Assembly (NCBI RefSeq): GCF_003034915.1
Contig: NZ_PZJX01000018.1
Location: 1 to 64,000 of the forward strand
Direction: 5' to 3'
DNA length: 64,000 bases
From: Mesorhizobium helmanticense
GTDB lineage: Bacteria; Pseudomonadota; Alphaproteobacteria; Rhizobiales; Rhizobiaceae
Positions 52,534-61,538 of this stretch are shown here, in pieces. Position 1 is the stretch's first letter. The number at the start of each line of letters is the position of its first letter. The position numbers and the translations under genes are program-made. The notes under the pieces were generated by a model. It worked only from the letters and a program-made list of their open reading frames with translations, had not been told where the DNA came from and did no database searches.

Positions 52534-55386
52534 ATGGCTTCTGGTGACGTGATCTCGTTCGGACCATACCGCCTGATCCCGGCGCAGCGCCTCCTGTTGA
52601 GGGGCGAGGAGGCGGTCGATGTCGGCAGTCGAGCGCTCGATATCCTCATCGCGCTTGCGGAGGCCACTGGTGAGGTCGTTGGACAGCGCCAATTGATGGC
52701 CCGAGCCTGGCCGAACGTCGTGGTGGGCGAAGGCAGCCTCAGGGTGACGATCGCGGAACTGCGGAAGGTGCTGGGCGATGGCCAGAGCGGTGGCAGATAC
52801 ATCGCGAACGTGACAGGGCGGGGTTATTGTTTCGTCGCATCTGTTGATCGTGCTGCAACGCAGCCGCCGATGTCGCTTCTGCCTCCGTCCGAGCCTCCTT
52901 TGGTTCCGAAACACAAACTTCCGGCACGCTTGGCCCGCATGATTGGCCGTCACGACGCCGTCGAGGCGTTGTCGACGTTGCTCACCTCGCGGCGTTTCGT
53001 GAGCGTGGTGGGGCCGGGCGGCATGGGCAAGACGACCGTCGCCATCTCCATCGCCCACGCCCTTCTCGACGAGTTCGACAACGCTGTTTACTTCGTTGAT
53101 CTCGGCGCGGTCACCGACGCGAACCTTGTTTCCTGCGCTGTGGCCGCTGTGCTGGGTGTCTTCGTACAGGCGCAAGATCCTCTGCCCGGTCTCCTGGCCT
53201 TTCTGGCGGGGCGTCGGCTTCTGCTGGTCCTCGACAACTGCGAGCACGTCATCGACACTGCCGCTTCGCTGACGGAGCGTCTCTACAACGATGCGCCGGA
53301 GGTGTATATCCTCACCACAAGCCGGGAGGCGCTACGCGCGGAAGGCGAGCACGTTCACCTTTTGACGCCGCTGAATTATCCGACCGTAAGAGAAGACCTG
53401 ACTGCGGCCGAAGTCATGGCTACACCCGCGGTGCAGCTGCTTATGGAGCGTGCATTCGCCAGCGGCTACACCGTGCCGCTAACAGACGCCGATGCGCCGA
53501 CAGTGGCGGCTATCTGCAGCCGACTGGACGGGATAGCGCTCGCCATCGAACTCGCGGGCAGCCGGGTCGGCACTTATGGGTTGCAGGGCACGGCTGACCT
53601 GCTGAGCAATCGGTTCAAACTCCTATGGCAGGGTCGCCGAAGCGCCCCGCCCCGCCAAAAAACGCTGGCAGCGATGCTGGACTGGAGCTTCAATCTCTTG
53701 TCCGACCGGGACCGGCGCGTGCTCAGCCGCCTCTCAGCCTTCGTTGGCGTGTTCACGCTCGAAGCAGCTCAGGCTGTGGCGGCCGACGACCAAACCGATG
53801 CGATTGAGGTGGCTGAAGCGATTTCCAGCTTGATCGACAAATCGCTCGTTTGGGTCGCGCCGATCGGCGGGATCGCACATCATCGGCTGCTCGATTCCAC
53901 GCTGGCCTTCGCAGCCGAAAAACTTGCACAAACCGATGAGGCGAACGCTGTCGCGAGACAACATGCCCTCTATTACGCGAATCGTCTTTCGAACAGCGCA
54001 GGCAAGGGAGTCGCAATCACCATTGAGGACGTGGCATTCGCCGGACCGTACCTGGGCAATATTCGCGCGGCCTTGGAATGGAGCTTTTCCGCCGCTGGCG
54101 AAGCGGCGATCGGCGTACAGCTGGCTGCCGGGGCGGCCCCATTGTTCTTTGATCTTGCCTTGTTCAGCGAATGCGTTCGCTGTTGCGAACAGGGCCTGGC
54201 TGCATTGCCCGAGATCGATGAAGGGAGCGCTATCCACCTGACGCTGCAGGCGTTCCTCCCCGCTTCGGCGATGTTTACCCGAGGCAACAGCGACGAAGTG
54301 CGCAGAGCCATCGAGGACGCGCTGAGCTTGGCCGAGGCACGTGGCGACCATGTGTATCAAATTCACCTCCTGGTCGGTATGGGCATCTTCCTCACCCGCG
54401 TCGGCGATTTCCAGGGCGCGCTCAGGGTCGCCCAACGCAGCATGACAGTCGCCGAGGCGACTGGCTCGCCTGGCGTTATCGCGACGGCGGAGTCGGTCTT
54501 GGGTGTCGCTTACCACTTGGTTGGAGATCAGATGGGCGCGCGGCGCCACTGCGAACGCGGCCTAACGAAAGCTGATGCCGCGGGCGCCGCGCAAGTTGCC
54601 TTCTTTGGCTACGATCATGAGATTCGCGCCCTGATCGCGCTGGCGCGCTGCTACTGGCTGATCGGGCTTCCGGACCGTGCCGCCGAGACCGCAACGCGGG
54701 TGACCGACTTGGCGACCAAACGCGATCACCCGGTCAATCTGTGTATGACTTTGATCTTCACGGCAACCGTATTTCTCTGGCGAGGCGACCTCGATGAGGC
54801 GGAGCAACTTGTGCGGCGCCTTCTCGATCACGCAGCGCGACACTCACTTGGCCCCTACCACACACTCGGTATGGCATTGAGCGGCGAACTAGCCATTGCG
54901 CGCGGCAATACGGCGGAGGGCGTAGCGCTCTTGCGGCGCTCTCTCGGAGTGTTGCAGGCGCAGAATCATCACACCCTGACGCCGGCGCTTCATATCGCTC
55001 TTGCTGAAGGCCTGATGAAGGCGGGGGAGGTCGAGGAGGCTGCGGCTGTAGTCGACGCAGGCCTGGTCCTGAGCGAGGCCTTCGGCGAAACCTTGAATGT
55101 ACCAGACCTGCTGAGAGTCCGTGCGGAGATATGGCTCCAGACCACGCCCGTCGACCTGGCGGCCGCTGAGCGGGCTTTCCAGCTCTCCTTGCGGCAAGCA
55201 AAGGAGCAATCGGCCCTCAGCCTCGAACTGCGATCGGCAATGAGCCTTGCGCGGCAGTGGTCCTGCCGCGGCAAATCGGCGGACGCCGCCGACCTGTTGG
55301 AGGGTGTCTATCGGCAATTTGCGGAGGGATACCAGACAAAGGACCTGAAGCTTGCGGGTCAACTCCTGGCGGACCTCAGGCGATAA
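52534..55386 (+). CDS. Winged-helix regulator with NB-ARC-like ATPase and TPR-like region
   Basis: A 950-residue regulator. Residues ~5-105 are an OmpR/CadC-type winged helix (ISFGPYRLIPAQRLLLRG, SLRVTIAELRKVLGD, YIANVTGRGYCFVA). Residues ~140-400 are a STAND-type ATPase with Walker A VVGPGGMGKTTVA at ~158, Walker B RLLLVLDNCEHVID and sensor LTTSREAL. The C-terminal ~450 residues are helical repeats. Proteins of this build are signal-gated transcription activators; the ligand is unknown. ATG 52534 is preceded by AGGG; TTG 52513 is an unlikely alternative. It is encoded directly upstream, same strand, of an NTF2-like protein and a series of hydrolase/oxidoreductase genes that it may control. 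Confidence 0.88.
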   Translation: MASGDVISFGPYRLIPAQRLLLRGEEAVDVGSRALDILIALAEATGEVVGQRQLMARAWPNVVVGEGSLRVTIAELRKVLGDGQSGGRYIANVTGRGYCFVASVDRAATQPPMSLLPPSEPPLVPKHKLPARLARMIGRHDAVEALSTLLTSRRFVSVVGPGGMGKTTVAISIAHALLDEFDNAVYFVDLGAVTDANLVSCAVAAVLGVFVQAQDPLPGLLAFLAGRRLLLVLDNCEHVIDTAASLTERLYNDAPEVYILTTSREALRAEGEHVHLLTPLNYPTVREDLTAAEVMATPAVQLLMERAFASGYTVPLTDADAPTVAAICSRLDGIALAIELAGSRVGTYGLQGTADLLSNRFKLLWQGRRSAPPRQKTLAAMLDWSFNLLSDRDRRVLSRLSAFVGVFTLEAAQAVAADDQTDAIEVAEAISSLIDKSLVWVAPIGGIAHHRLLDSTLAFAAEKLAQTDEANAVARQHALYYANRLSNSAGKGVAITIEDVAFAGPYLGNIRAALEWSFSAAGEAAIGVQLAAGAAPLFFDLALFSECVRCCEQGLAALPEIDEGSAIHLTLQAFLPASAMFTRGNSDEVRRAIEDALSLAEARGDHVYQIHLLVGMGIFLTRVGDFQGALRVAQRSMTVAEATGSPGVIATAESVLGVAYHLVGDQMGARRHCERGLTKADAAGAAQVAFFGYDHEIRALIALARCYWLIGLPDRAAETATRVTDLATKRDHPVNLCMTLIFTATVFLWRGDLDEAEQLVRRLLDHAARHSLGPYHTLGMALSGELAIARGNTAEGVALLRRSLGVLQAQNHHTLTPALHIALAEGLMKAGEVEEAAAVVDAGLVLSEAFGETLNVPDLLRVRAEIWLQTTPVDLAAAERAFQLSLRQAKEQSALSLELRSAMSLARQWSCRGKSADAADLLEGVYRQFAEGYQTKDLKLAGQLLADLRR

Positions 55387-55469
55387 CGTCATTTAACATC
55401 GGATAACATGCCCCCCGCCGCCTCCTCCTGCAACATTCGTTCGAGTTTACAGACAGGGCGTTTGTTGGC

Positions 55470-55883
55470 ATGTCTCATTTCGATAAGCAGCGAGAGCCCG
55501 GGCCGCAGGATCCGCATCCGACTGCCTTGATCGCTGAGCTGCCGCCGTCGGTAGCGGCTTGCGTCCGCGCAACGAACACAGGCGATCTCGACGCATTGTT
55601 GGAGACATTCGTCGAGGACGCCCTGGTCAATGACCAGCTTGTCGACTACTGGGGCAAGGAGGCCATCGCGGCTTGGGCGGCGCGCGATATCATCGGCGAG
55701 CGATTGTCACTCGAACTCGTTAAAACGGTCCAGCATTATGGGCATTCGATCGTGACCGCCCATGTGGATGGATTGTTCGACAAGCGCGGGCTGCCGGATC
55801 CTCTCGTGCTTGCCTTTTATTTTTCATCTCACGACGAAAAAATCGTTCAGCTCATCATTCTGCGCAATCAATCTGGCATCTGA
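55470..55883 (+). CDS. NTF2/SnoaL-like small protein
   Basis: A 137-residue protein of the nuclear transport factor 2-like fold. It shows the pattern VAACVRATNTGDLDALLETFVEDALVND (split: ATNTGDLDALLETFVEDAL), then YWGKEAIAAWAARDIIG and a C-terminal beta strand FYFSSHDEKIVQLIILR. Members act as small-molecule isomerases, hydrolases or binding proteins; nothing here chooses between them. It follows the large regulator by 83 bases on the same strand. Confidence 0.82.
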   Translation: MSHFDKQREPGPQDPHPTALIAELPPSVAACVRATNTGDLDALLETFVEDALVNDQLVDYWGKEAIAAWAARDIIGERLSLELVKTVQHYGHSIVTAHVDGLFDKRGLPDPLVLAFYFSSHDEKIVQLIILRNQSGI

Positions 55884-56387
55884 TGAATGTGCCGGGGCGG
55901 AGGCGAACCCCTGCTGGGCGTAACCTGGAGTCGCCCTCGGACGTGCACGTTTGACGGTCTGTCGACTTAGGGCTTGGGATTGAGGTAGAGGCGACTCCGG
56001 ATGTCCGGACTACTCCGGCGGCCGTCGTCCTGTTTCGGGCGCCCTGCACCTTGAGCGCGCCGCAGACCCTTCGAGGATGACGCGCCAGGCGGGCGAACGC
56101 AACGTTGGCGCGGGGCCATGCCTCCACATGCCCTTCTCGGGACAATGGCATTTTCGCCGGCTGAATTGGATCAGCCAAGCGGCCAGTAAAGAGCATCGCT
56201 CCAAACTTCACATGATGATCTGGCTGCTCCGGAAGTGTTCAGCCCATGCCCAATCATCCCGAGCTATTTGGATGACAGAACTTTGCACCAGCTTACGCCT
56301 CGTAACACCCCGTCCGATAGCCATCATGCCATTCTCTGCCGTGCCGCTCTGAACGAGCGATTTACTCAGAGAGTCTGTGAGGATGAC
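55884..56387. other. Gap before the alpha/beta hydrolase gene
   Basis: About 500 bases. The frame of the next gene is open back to 56235, but that part does not look like protein, and ATG 56388 has a GAGGA site. A minus-strand frame at 55855-56211 begins plausibly (MKFGAMLFTGRLADPIQPA) but ends inside low-complexity sequence and the NTF2-like gene; it is not supported. No regulatory site was recognised. Confidence 0.4.
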
Positions 56388-57248
56388 ATGACGGAACTCA
56401 ACGCCATAACCCATAAGGGTACCACGCTGGAAACCGCGCCCACCCTATACATCGAAGGCAGCGGCATCCGCTTCGCTTATCGCCGGCTCGGCCCATCGAA
56501 CGGAACGCCGCTCATTCTGCTGCAGCACTTCTCGGGCAATATCGACGCCTGGGACCCCGCTGTCGTGAACGCGCTGGCTGTCGATCGTCCCGTGATCGCC
56601 TTCGACAACGCCGGCGTCGGCCGCTCCACCGGCCAAACCCCCGACAACATCGCGGCCATGGCCCGCGACGCCGTCACCTTCATCGGGTTGCTCGGCTTCT
56701 CCAAGGTCGACCTGCTCGGCTATTCTCTCGGCGGCTGCGTCGCCCAGCAGATGGCGGCCGAGCACGGCCCGCTGGTCCGCAAGGTGATCCTCGTCGGCAC
56801 CGCGCCGCAGGGCGGTGAAGAGCACCTGCTGGCGGTCCTCAAGGAGGCCTTCTCCCAAACCGAAACGCCGGATCCGCGGCTGCCGCTGTTCTTCACTCGG
56901 TCGGCCGACGGCCAGGCCGCCGGCAAAGCATTTCTGAACCGGGTCTATGCCCGCAAGGAAGATCGGGACACCGACAGCGGCAGCGCCGTGACCGATCCGC
57001 AGGCCAAGGCGCTGATCACCTGGTGCGCCACGCCGGATACCGAACATACAATCTTGCGCGCGATCACCCAACCCGCCCTCGTGGTTAGCGGCAGCGACGA
57101 CACCATGCTGCCGGCGGACAACGCCTACGCGATGTTCAGGGCTATGAGCAACGCTCAGCTGCTCCTGTATCCCGACTCCGGCCACGGTGCTCTCTTCCAA
57201 CACCACGCGTTCTTCGTGAGCCACGTCCGCACCTTTCTGGACGCCTAG
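56388..57248 (+). CDS. Alpha/beta hydrolase
   Basis: A 286-residue cytosolic alpha/beta hydrolase. The oxyanion-region motif is PLILLQHFSGNIDAWDP, the acid/strand motif RPVIAFDNAGVGRSTG, the nucleophile elbow is VDLLGYSLGGCVAQQ, the acid residue is in LVVSGSDDTMLPADN, and the His in YPDSGHGALFQHH. The catalytic triad is complete. GAGGA lies upstream of ATG 56388. Similar proteins are esterases, haloperoxidase-like enzymes or lactonases; the substrate is unknown. Confidence 0.88.
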   Translation: MTELNAITHKGTTLETAPTLYIEGSGIRFAYRRLGPSNGTPLILLQHFSGNIDAWDPAVVNALAVDRPVIAFDNAGVGRSTGQTPDNIAAMARDAVTFIGLLGFSKVDLLGYSLGGCVAQQMAAEHGPLVRKVILVGTAPQGGEEHLLAVLKEAFSQTETPDPRLPLFFTRSADGQAAGKAFLNRVYARKEDRDTDSGSAVTDPQAKALITWCATPDTEHTILRAITQPALVVSGSDDTMLPADNAYAMFRAMSNAQLLLYPDSGHGALFQHHAFFVSHVRTFLDA

Positions 57249-57336
57249 CCGAGAGCGAGAGCGCTCGACCGGGCCCACCACGCGACCAGGCCGTTCAATA
57301 CAGGCTGGCGCGGGATTCCCTTTTTTGGAGTGGAAC

Positions 57337-58965
57337 ATGAGCAAAGCATCATCTCATGAAAGTCTCGACGCGGAGTTCGCCCGCGAAGTGGAAGAGAACC
57401 AGCTGCGACTTCGCGCATCTCTTCGAGCGACCTACGACTTCATCGTGTGCGGATCCGGCTCGTCCGGTTCGGTCGTGGCGCGGCGTCTGGCGGAAAATCC
57501 GGACGTCTCTGTGCTGCTGATAGAAGCCGGGGGGAGCGACAACGCTCCCGAGGTGGAAATGGCGGCGGCGTGGCCGCTGAATCTGGGCAGCGCGCGCGAC
57601 TGGGGTTACACGGCCTTGCCCAATCCGCACCTCAACGGGCGCGCCATCCCGATGAGCATGGGCAAGGTCTTGGGGGGAGGATCAAGCATCAACGTCATGC
57701 TCTGGGCTCGCGGCCACAAGACTGACTGGGATTATTTTGCCGATCAGGCCGGCGATCCCGCCTGGAGCTATGACTCCGTTCTGAACATCTATCGCGAAAT
57801 TGAAGACTGGCAGGGCACGCCGGACCCAGCCAGACGCGGGCAGAATGGTCTCCTTTACATCACGCCCCCGATCGAGTCGAACCCCGTCGCGGCCGCGATG
57901 CTCGACGCGGCCACCGAACTCGGCATCCCTTCCTTCGACGATGTGAACGGCGCCATGATGGAAGGGCCCGGCGGCGCTTCCTACTTCAACCTGCGCATTC
58001 GCGACGGTCGGCGGCAGTCGATCTTCCGTTCCTACACCTTCCCGGTGATGAACCAGCCGAATCTGACGGTACTGCCCGGGACCCTGGTCACGCGCGTGAT
58101 CGTCGAACGGGGAGCGGCGATCGGCGTGGACTGCACCTCCGACGGTCGGAGTCACCGTTTCCTCGCCTCGAAGGAGGTGGTTCTGTCCCTGGGTGCCATC
58201 CAGACCCCCAAAGTATTGATGCAGTCCGGCATTGGCGATGCTGAGGCGCTGGCATCGTTGGACATCCCGGTGATCCAACACCTTCCTGGAGTGGGCGCCA
58301 ACTTCCAGGACCACATCATGGTCTCGAGCTGCGTCTGGGAATATCCGGAGCCGCTGCCTCCCCATGGCAACGGAGGCGAAGCCACCATCTTTGCCAAGAG
58401 CGCACCGGAGTTGGACAGTCCTGATATCCAATTGCTTCAGATACAGTTTCCCGTCGTGACCCCCGAGCTCGCTGGGCGTTACACCACCCCGGCCGGATCC
58501 TGGGGGATATTTCCGGCGCTGCTGCGTCCGCACAGCGTGGGGCGTCTGCGCCTGACCGGTGCCAAACCCGACGATCCGGTCCAGATCGATGCGCAAATCC
58601 TTTCCGATCCGGCTGACCTGACCGCGTTGCGGCGGTGTGTGGAGCTTGCGCGGGAGGTTGGCAACTCCCAGGCGCTTAAGGGCTTTGTGAAGCGCGAAGT
58701 CATGCCGACGGCACTCACCTCGGCCGCCATGGACGACTTTATCCGCGACGGCGTGACGACCATCTGGCACCAGAGCTGCACTGCCAAGATGGGGCAGGAC
58801 GACATGTCCGTCGTGGACAGTCGTCTCAAAGTCTACGGCGTCGACCGCCTCCGTGTCGCAGACGCCTCCGTGATGCCCCGCGTTCCTCTGGCTAACACCA
58901 TGGCGCCCAGCGTCATCATTGGCGAGCAGGCGAGCAGGGCAATCGCCCGTCAACATCGATTTTAA
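57337..58965 (+). CDS. GMC-family FAD-dependent oxidoreductase
   Basis: A 542-residue choline dehydrogenase-like flavoprotein. FAD site: YDFIVCGSGSSGSVVARRLAE. Further: MGKVLGGGSSINVMLWARGH, VVLSLGAIQTPKVLMQSGIG, and the C-terminal HQSCTAKMGQDDMSVVD with VADASVMPRVPLANTMAPSVII (split: ADASVMPRVPLANTMAPS). A ~30-residue charged N-terminal extension precedes the FAD domain. It is only distantly like the GMC protein at 46312, so the two probably have different substrates. ATG 57337 has GGAG nearby. Confidence 0.9.
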   Translation: MSKASSHESLDAEFAREVEENQLRLRASLRATYDFIVCGSGSSGSVVARRLAENPDVSVLLIEAGGSDNAPEVEMAAAWPLNLGSARDWGYTALPNPHLNGRAIPMSMGKVLGGGSSINVMLWARGHKTDWDYFADQAGDPAWSYDSVLNIYREIEDWQGTPDPARRGQNGLLYITPPIESNPVAAAMLDAATELGIPSFDDVNGAMMEGPGGASYFNLRIRDGRRQSIFRSYTFPVMNQPNLTVLPGTLVTRVIVERGAAIGVDCTSDGRSHRFLASKEVVLSLGAIQTPKVLMQSGIGDAEALASLDIPVIQHLPGVGANFQDHIMVSSCVWEYPEPLPPHGNGGEATIFAKSAPELDSPDIQLLQIQFPVVTPELAGRYTTPAGSWGIFPALLRPHSVGRLRLTGAKPDDPVQIDAQILSDPADLTALRRCVELAREVGNSQALKGFVKREVMPTALTSAAMDDFIRDGVTTIWHQSCTAKMGQDDMSVVDSRLKVYGVDRLRVADASVMPRVPLANTMAPSVIIGEQASRAIARQHRF

Positions 58966-58995
58966 TCCCATCCTTCAAATCAGAGGAACCTGTCT

Positions 58996-59814
58996 ATGAA
59001 ACTTATAGCTCACTTTACGCAGGCGGCATTTACCGCGCTGTTGGCTCTCAGCGCCATTGGCATGTCGATCCTGCCAATCGGTACCGCTTCGGCCGCCACG
59101 TCCGAGCCGACGAAGCCCACCATTGTCCTGGTCCACGGTGCGCTGGCGGACTCATCGAGCTGGGACGGTGTAATCTCCAAGCTTCAGGCCGCCGGATATA
59201 CGGTCATCGCGGCTGCGAACCCGCTTCGCAGCATCAAAAGCGACTCCGACTACGTGTCCGGTATTGTCAAGAACGTCAAAGGGCCGGTGGTCCTGGTCGG
59301 CCACTCGTATGGAGGCTCGATCATCACGAATGCCGCGACCGGCGCCGACAATGTCAAGGCCCTGGTCTATGTGGCGGCCTATGCGCCGGAAGCTGGCGAG
59401 AGCGCCTTCGATCTCACTGGCAAATTTCCGGGAAGCATCCTGCCTGACGCGCTGGCGACGCCGATTGCCCTCGCCGACGGCGCCCATGACCTCTATATCC
59501 AACAGAATAAGTTCCGGTCTGTATTCGCGGCTGATGTTCCCGAGAAGCAGGCCGAGCTCATGGCGGCCACTCAGCGCCCCGTGACGGATGTCGCGCTTAA
59601 GGGAGCCTCCGAGGCGCCGGCCTGGAAAACCATTCCATCGTGGTTTGTTTACGGTAGTGACGACAAGGTCATCCCGCCGGCCGCACACGCCTTCATGGCG
59701 CAGCGTGCGGGTGCAAAGGAGACCATAGTCGTGAAAGGCGCTCCCCATGTCGTGATGGTCTCGCATCCGTCAGTTGTGGCCAAGCTCATCGAAAAGGCCG
59801 CGACCGCGAGGTAA
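58996..59814 (+). CDS. Secreted alpha/beta hydrolase
   Basis: A 272-residue hydrolase with a Sec signal peptide (about residues 1-34, ending ASA-ATS). The mature enzyme begins PTIVLVHGALADSSSWDGVI. The nucleophile elbow is VVLVGHSYGGSIITNAA, the acid is in VYGSDDKVIPPAAH, and the His is in GAPHVVMVSHPSVV. This is the EstC/MhqE-like 'HGALADSSSW' group seen in many soil bacteria. Located in the periplasm. It shares clear similarity with the enzyme at 60502. Confidence 0.9.
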   Translation: MKLIAHFTQAAFTALLALSAIGMSILPIGTASAATSEPTKPTIVLVHGALADSSSWDGVISKLQAAGYTVIAAANPLRSIKSDSDYVSGIVKNVKGPVVLVGHSYGGSIITNAATGADNVKALVYVAAYAPEAGESAFDLTGKFPGSILPDALATPIALADGAHDLYIQQNKFRSVFAADVPEKQAELMAATQRPVTDVALKGASEAPAWKTIPSWFVYGSDDKVIPPAAHAFMAQRAGAKETIVVKGAPHVVMVSHPSVVAKLIEKAATAR

Positions 59815-59840
59815 GGATTGCACACCCATGTCAACCGCCC

Positions 59841-59873
59841 CTGGCCAACGCTGTAAAGATCGTGGTTGGCCAG
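59841..59873 (+). promoter_or_regulatory. Intergenic hairpin
   Basis: CTGGCCAAC (59841-59849) pairs with GTTGGCCAG (59865-59873) across a 15-base loop, between the hydrolase gene and the DUF302 gene. There is no T-run; the structure may stabilise or process the transcript. Function inferred from position only. Confidence 0.4.
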
Positions 59874-59903
59874 AGGTTACCAGCAAGCCAAGAGGAGGTA
59901 TCC

Positions 59904-60404
59904 ATGATCGACAGCTTTACCGTTCAGCACTGTGAGCATGTAAGCCGGCGTTCCTTCGACGATGTCGTGGCTGCCTTCGAGGCCGAACTCGGTAACTTCG
60001 GGGACCCCACCATTATTGCGCGCGAAGTCGCCGCGGCGACCAGCCCAGCCGACTTCGAGTCCCGCATCCGGGCCTATGAAGGTCGAAGCGGCTTCATGCG
60101 CTTCCTGACGAACGACCATGGCGCCTGGATGGCCAGGGTGGGTGAGAACGCCAGGATTCGATCATACATCATCGGCAACCCGATGGTGGCCAAGACCATG
60201 ATCACGCATGACTTGGGTGTCGGCCTGAATGTTCCGGTGAGGGTCCTGATCTTTCAGACGGCAACCGGCGAGGTGCGGTTGGCATACGATCTGCCCTCGT
60301 CGCTGATGAGCCGGCTCAACAACGATGACGTCACCGCCGCGGCAATCATGCTGGACGCGAAGCTTCGCGCCTTGGCGGAACTCGCAAGTGGGGTGCCCGC
60401 CTGA
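59904..60404 (+). CDS. DUF302-family protein
   Basis: A 166-residue protein of the DUF302 (TT1751-like) fold. Conserved features are RRSFDDVVAAFEAELGN, an unusual insertion with DFESRIRAYEGRSGFMRF, the core IIGNPMVAKTMITHDLGVGL, and PVRVLIFQTATGEVRLAYDLPSS (split). AAGAGGAGG precedes ATG 59904. The function of DUF302 proteins is not settled; they bind or sense small molecules in several settings. A decayed copy lies at 52113. Flanked by two similar secreted hydrolases. Confidence 0.88.
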   Translation: MIDSFTVQHCEHVSRRSFDDVVAAFEAELGNFGDPTIIAREVAAATSPADFESRIRAYEGRSGFMRFLTNDHGAWMARVGENARIRSYIIGNPMVAKTMITHDLGVGLNVPVRVLIFQTATGEVRLAYDLPSSLMSRLNNDDVTAAAIMLDAKLRALAELASGVPA

Positions 60405-60501
60405 TCCGGACGGATCGTCTTTTCGATGGTGATCCCGCCGCCGGCGTAGTGACACCGCAGGATTTTTGCCAAGAACTCGTACAATGGAAGGAAGACAGCT
60501 C

Positions 60502-61275
60502 ATGATCAACCGGCGTACCTTCTCGACCACGGCGGTTGCCGCCGCCGTCGCTTCGCTCATCGTTGCGCGCGGAATGGCCGCAACCCCGGCAGCGCTTGTG
60601 AAGGCGCGCAATATCGTTCTCGTGCATGGGCTGTTCGCTGACGGCTCCTGCTGGTCCGAAGTGATCGCGCGACTGCAGGCGGCGGGACTCAATGTCACCG
60701 CTGTGCAGAACCCCCTCACGACGTTACCCGAAGCGGTCGCCTCCGCGCAGCGCGTGTTGGCGAGGCAGGATGGCCCGACCGTTCTGGTCGGGCATTCCTT
60801 TTCCGGGATGATTGTCACGGAAGCCGGCATGCATCCCAACGTCTCGGCCCTCGTCTATGTGGCGGCGCGAGCGCCGGACGCGGGCGAGGATTACACGGCG
60901 CTGGCCAAGACATTTCCGACACCACCCGCATCCGCCGGTATCATCTTCGACGGTGATGAAGGGCGTTTGAGCGAGGCCGCTTTCCTGCGCGATTTCGCTG
61001 GCGACCTGCCGGAAGAGAAGGCGAAAGTGCTCTATGCGATCCAGGAACCATTCCACAAGGCGCTGCTCACCGGCAAGACCACGCAGGCGGCTTGGCGCTC
61101 GAAGCCAAGTTTCTACGCCGTTTCAACGGAAGACCGCACAATCAACCCCGATCTCGAACGCTTCATGGCCAAACGCATGGGCGCGAAAACTATCGAAGTG
61201 AAGTCAAGTCACCTGTCGTTGATCTCCCACCCCGACGAGATCACGAACCTCATCCTGGAGGCCGCCGGGGATTAG
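60502..61275 (+). CDS. Secreted alpha/beta hydrolase with Tat-like signal
   Basis: A 257-residue hydrolase. The N-terminus MINRRTFSTTAVAAAVASL contains a twin-arginine motif, so export may be through Tat. The mature part begins NIVLVHGLFADGSCWSEVI; the nucleophile elbow is VLVGHSFSGMIVTEAG, the acid region VSTEDRTINPDLE, and the His SSHLSLISHPDEI. It resembles the enzyme at 58996 but the signal type differs. GGAAG precedes ATG 60502; the longer frame to 60466 is not needed. Confidence 0.88.
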   Translation: MINRRTFSTTAVAAAVASLIVARGMAATPAALVKARNIVLVHGLFADGSCWSEVIARLQAAGLNVTAVQNPLTTLPEAVASAQRVLARQDGPTVLVGHSFSGMIVTEAGMHPNVSALVYVAARAPDAGEDYTALAKTFPTPPASAGIIFDGDEGRLSEAAFLRDFAGDLPEEKAKVLYAIQEPFHKALLTGKTTQAAWRSKPSFYAVSTEDRTINPDLERFMAKRMGAKTIEVKSSHLSLISHPDEITNLILEAAGD

Positions 61276-61538
61276 TGTGCCCCCGTTGGCACGTGAGCCT
61301 ATCGACCGAATCAATTCCGTCGCGGCCGCTTCCCTCTCGCGTGTGGTTTTTGCGACAGCGCCGCATTCGACGAGGTATTTCGCCGCGATTTGCATCTGGA
61401 GCATGGGATCGGCGACACCTTCTGGGTCGCTCGTGGTGAAGGCGTCGGCAGCGACGCGGTCCGCGATAATCGTTGTCAGGATTGGGCGCATTCGCTTGGC
61501 GCACGCCTCTTCAATCTGCGAACTCCGAGAGTTCCCGG
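61276..61538. other. Gap with a possible unsupported minus-strand frame
   Basis: About 260 bases between converging genes. A 95-codon minus-strand frame (61204-61491, PILTTIIADRVAADAFTT, then LQMQIAAKYLVECGAVAKT) has a protein-like middle but overlaps the end of the hydrolase gene and lacks a ribosome-binding site. It might be a relic. I do not call it as a gene. Confidence 0.3.

Noticed and set aside
55855..56211. 118-codon minus-strand frame beginning MKFGAMLF
   Set aside because: The opening resembles some oxidoreductases, but the remainder does not and it overlaps the NTF2-like gene end. No support beyond the frame.
57682..58971. 429-codon frame antisense to the GMC oxidoreductase gene
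   Set aside because: Shadow of a gene with full family motifs; no ribosome-binding site or recognisable domain.
61204..61491. 95-codon minus-strand frame between the hydrolase and threonine synthase-like genes
   Set aside because: Overlaps the hydrolase C-terminus, has no ribosome-binding site and no known domain; a relic is possible but not shown.
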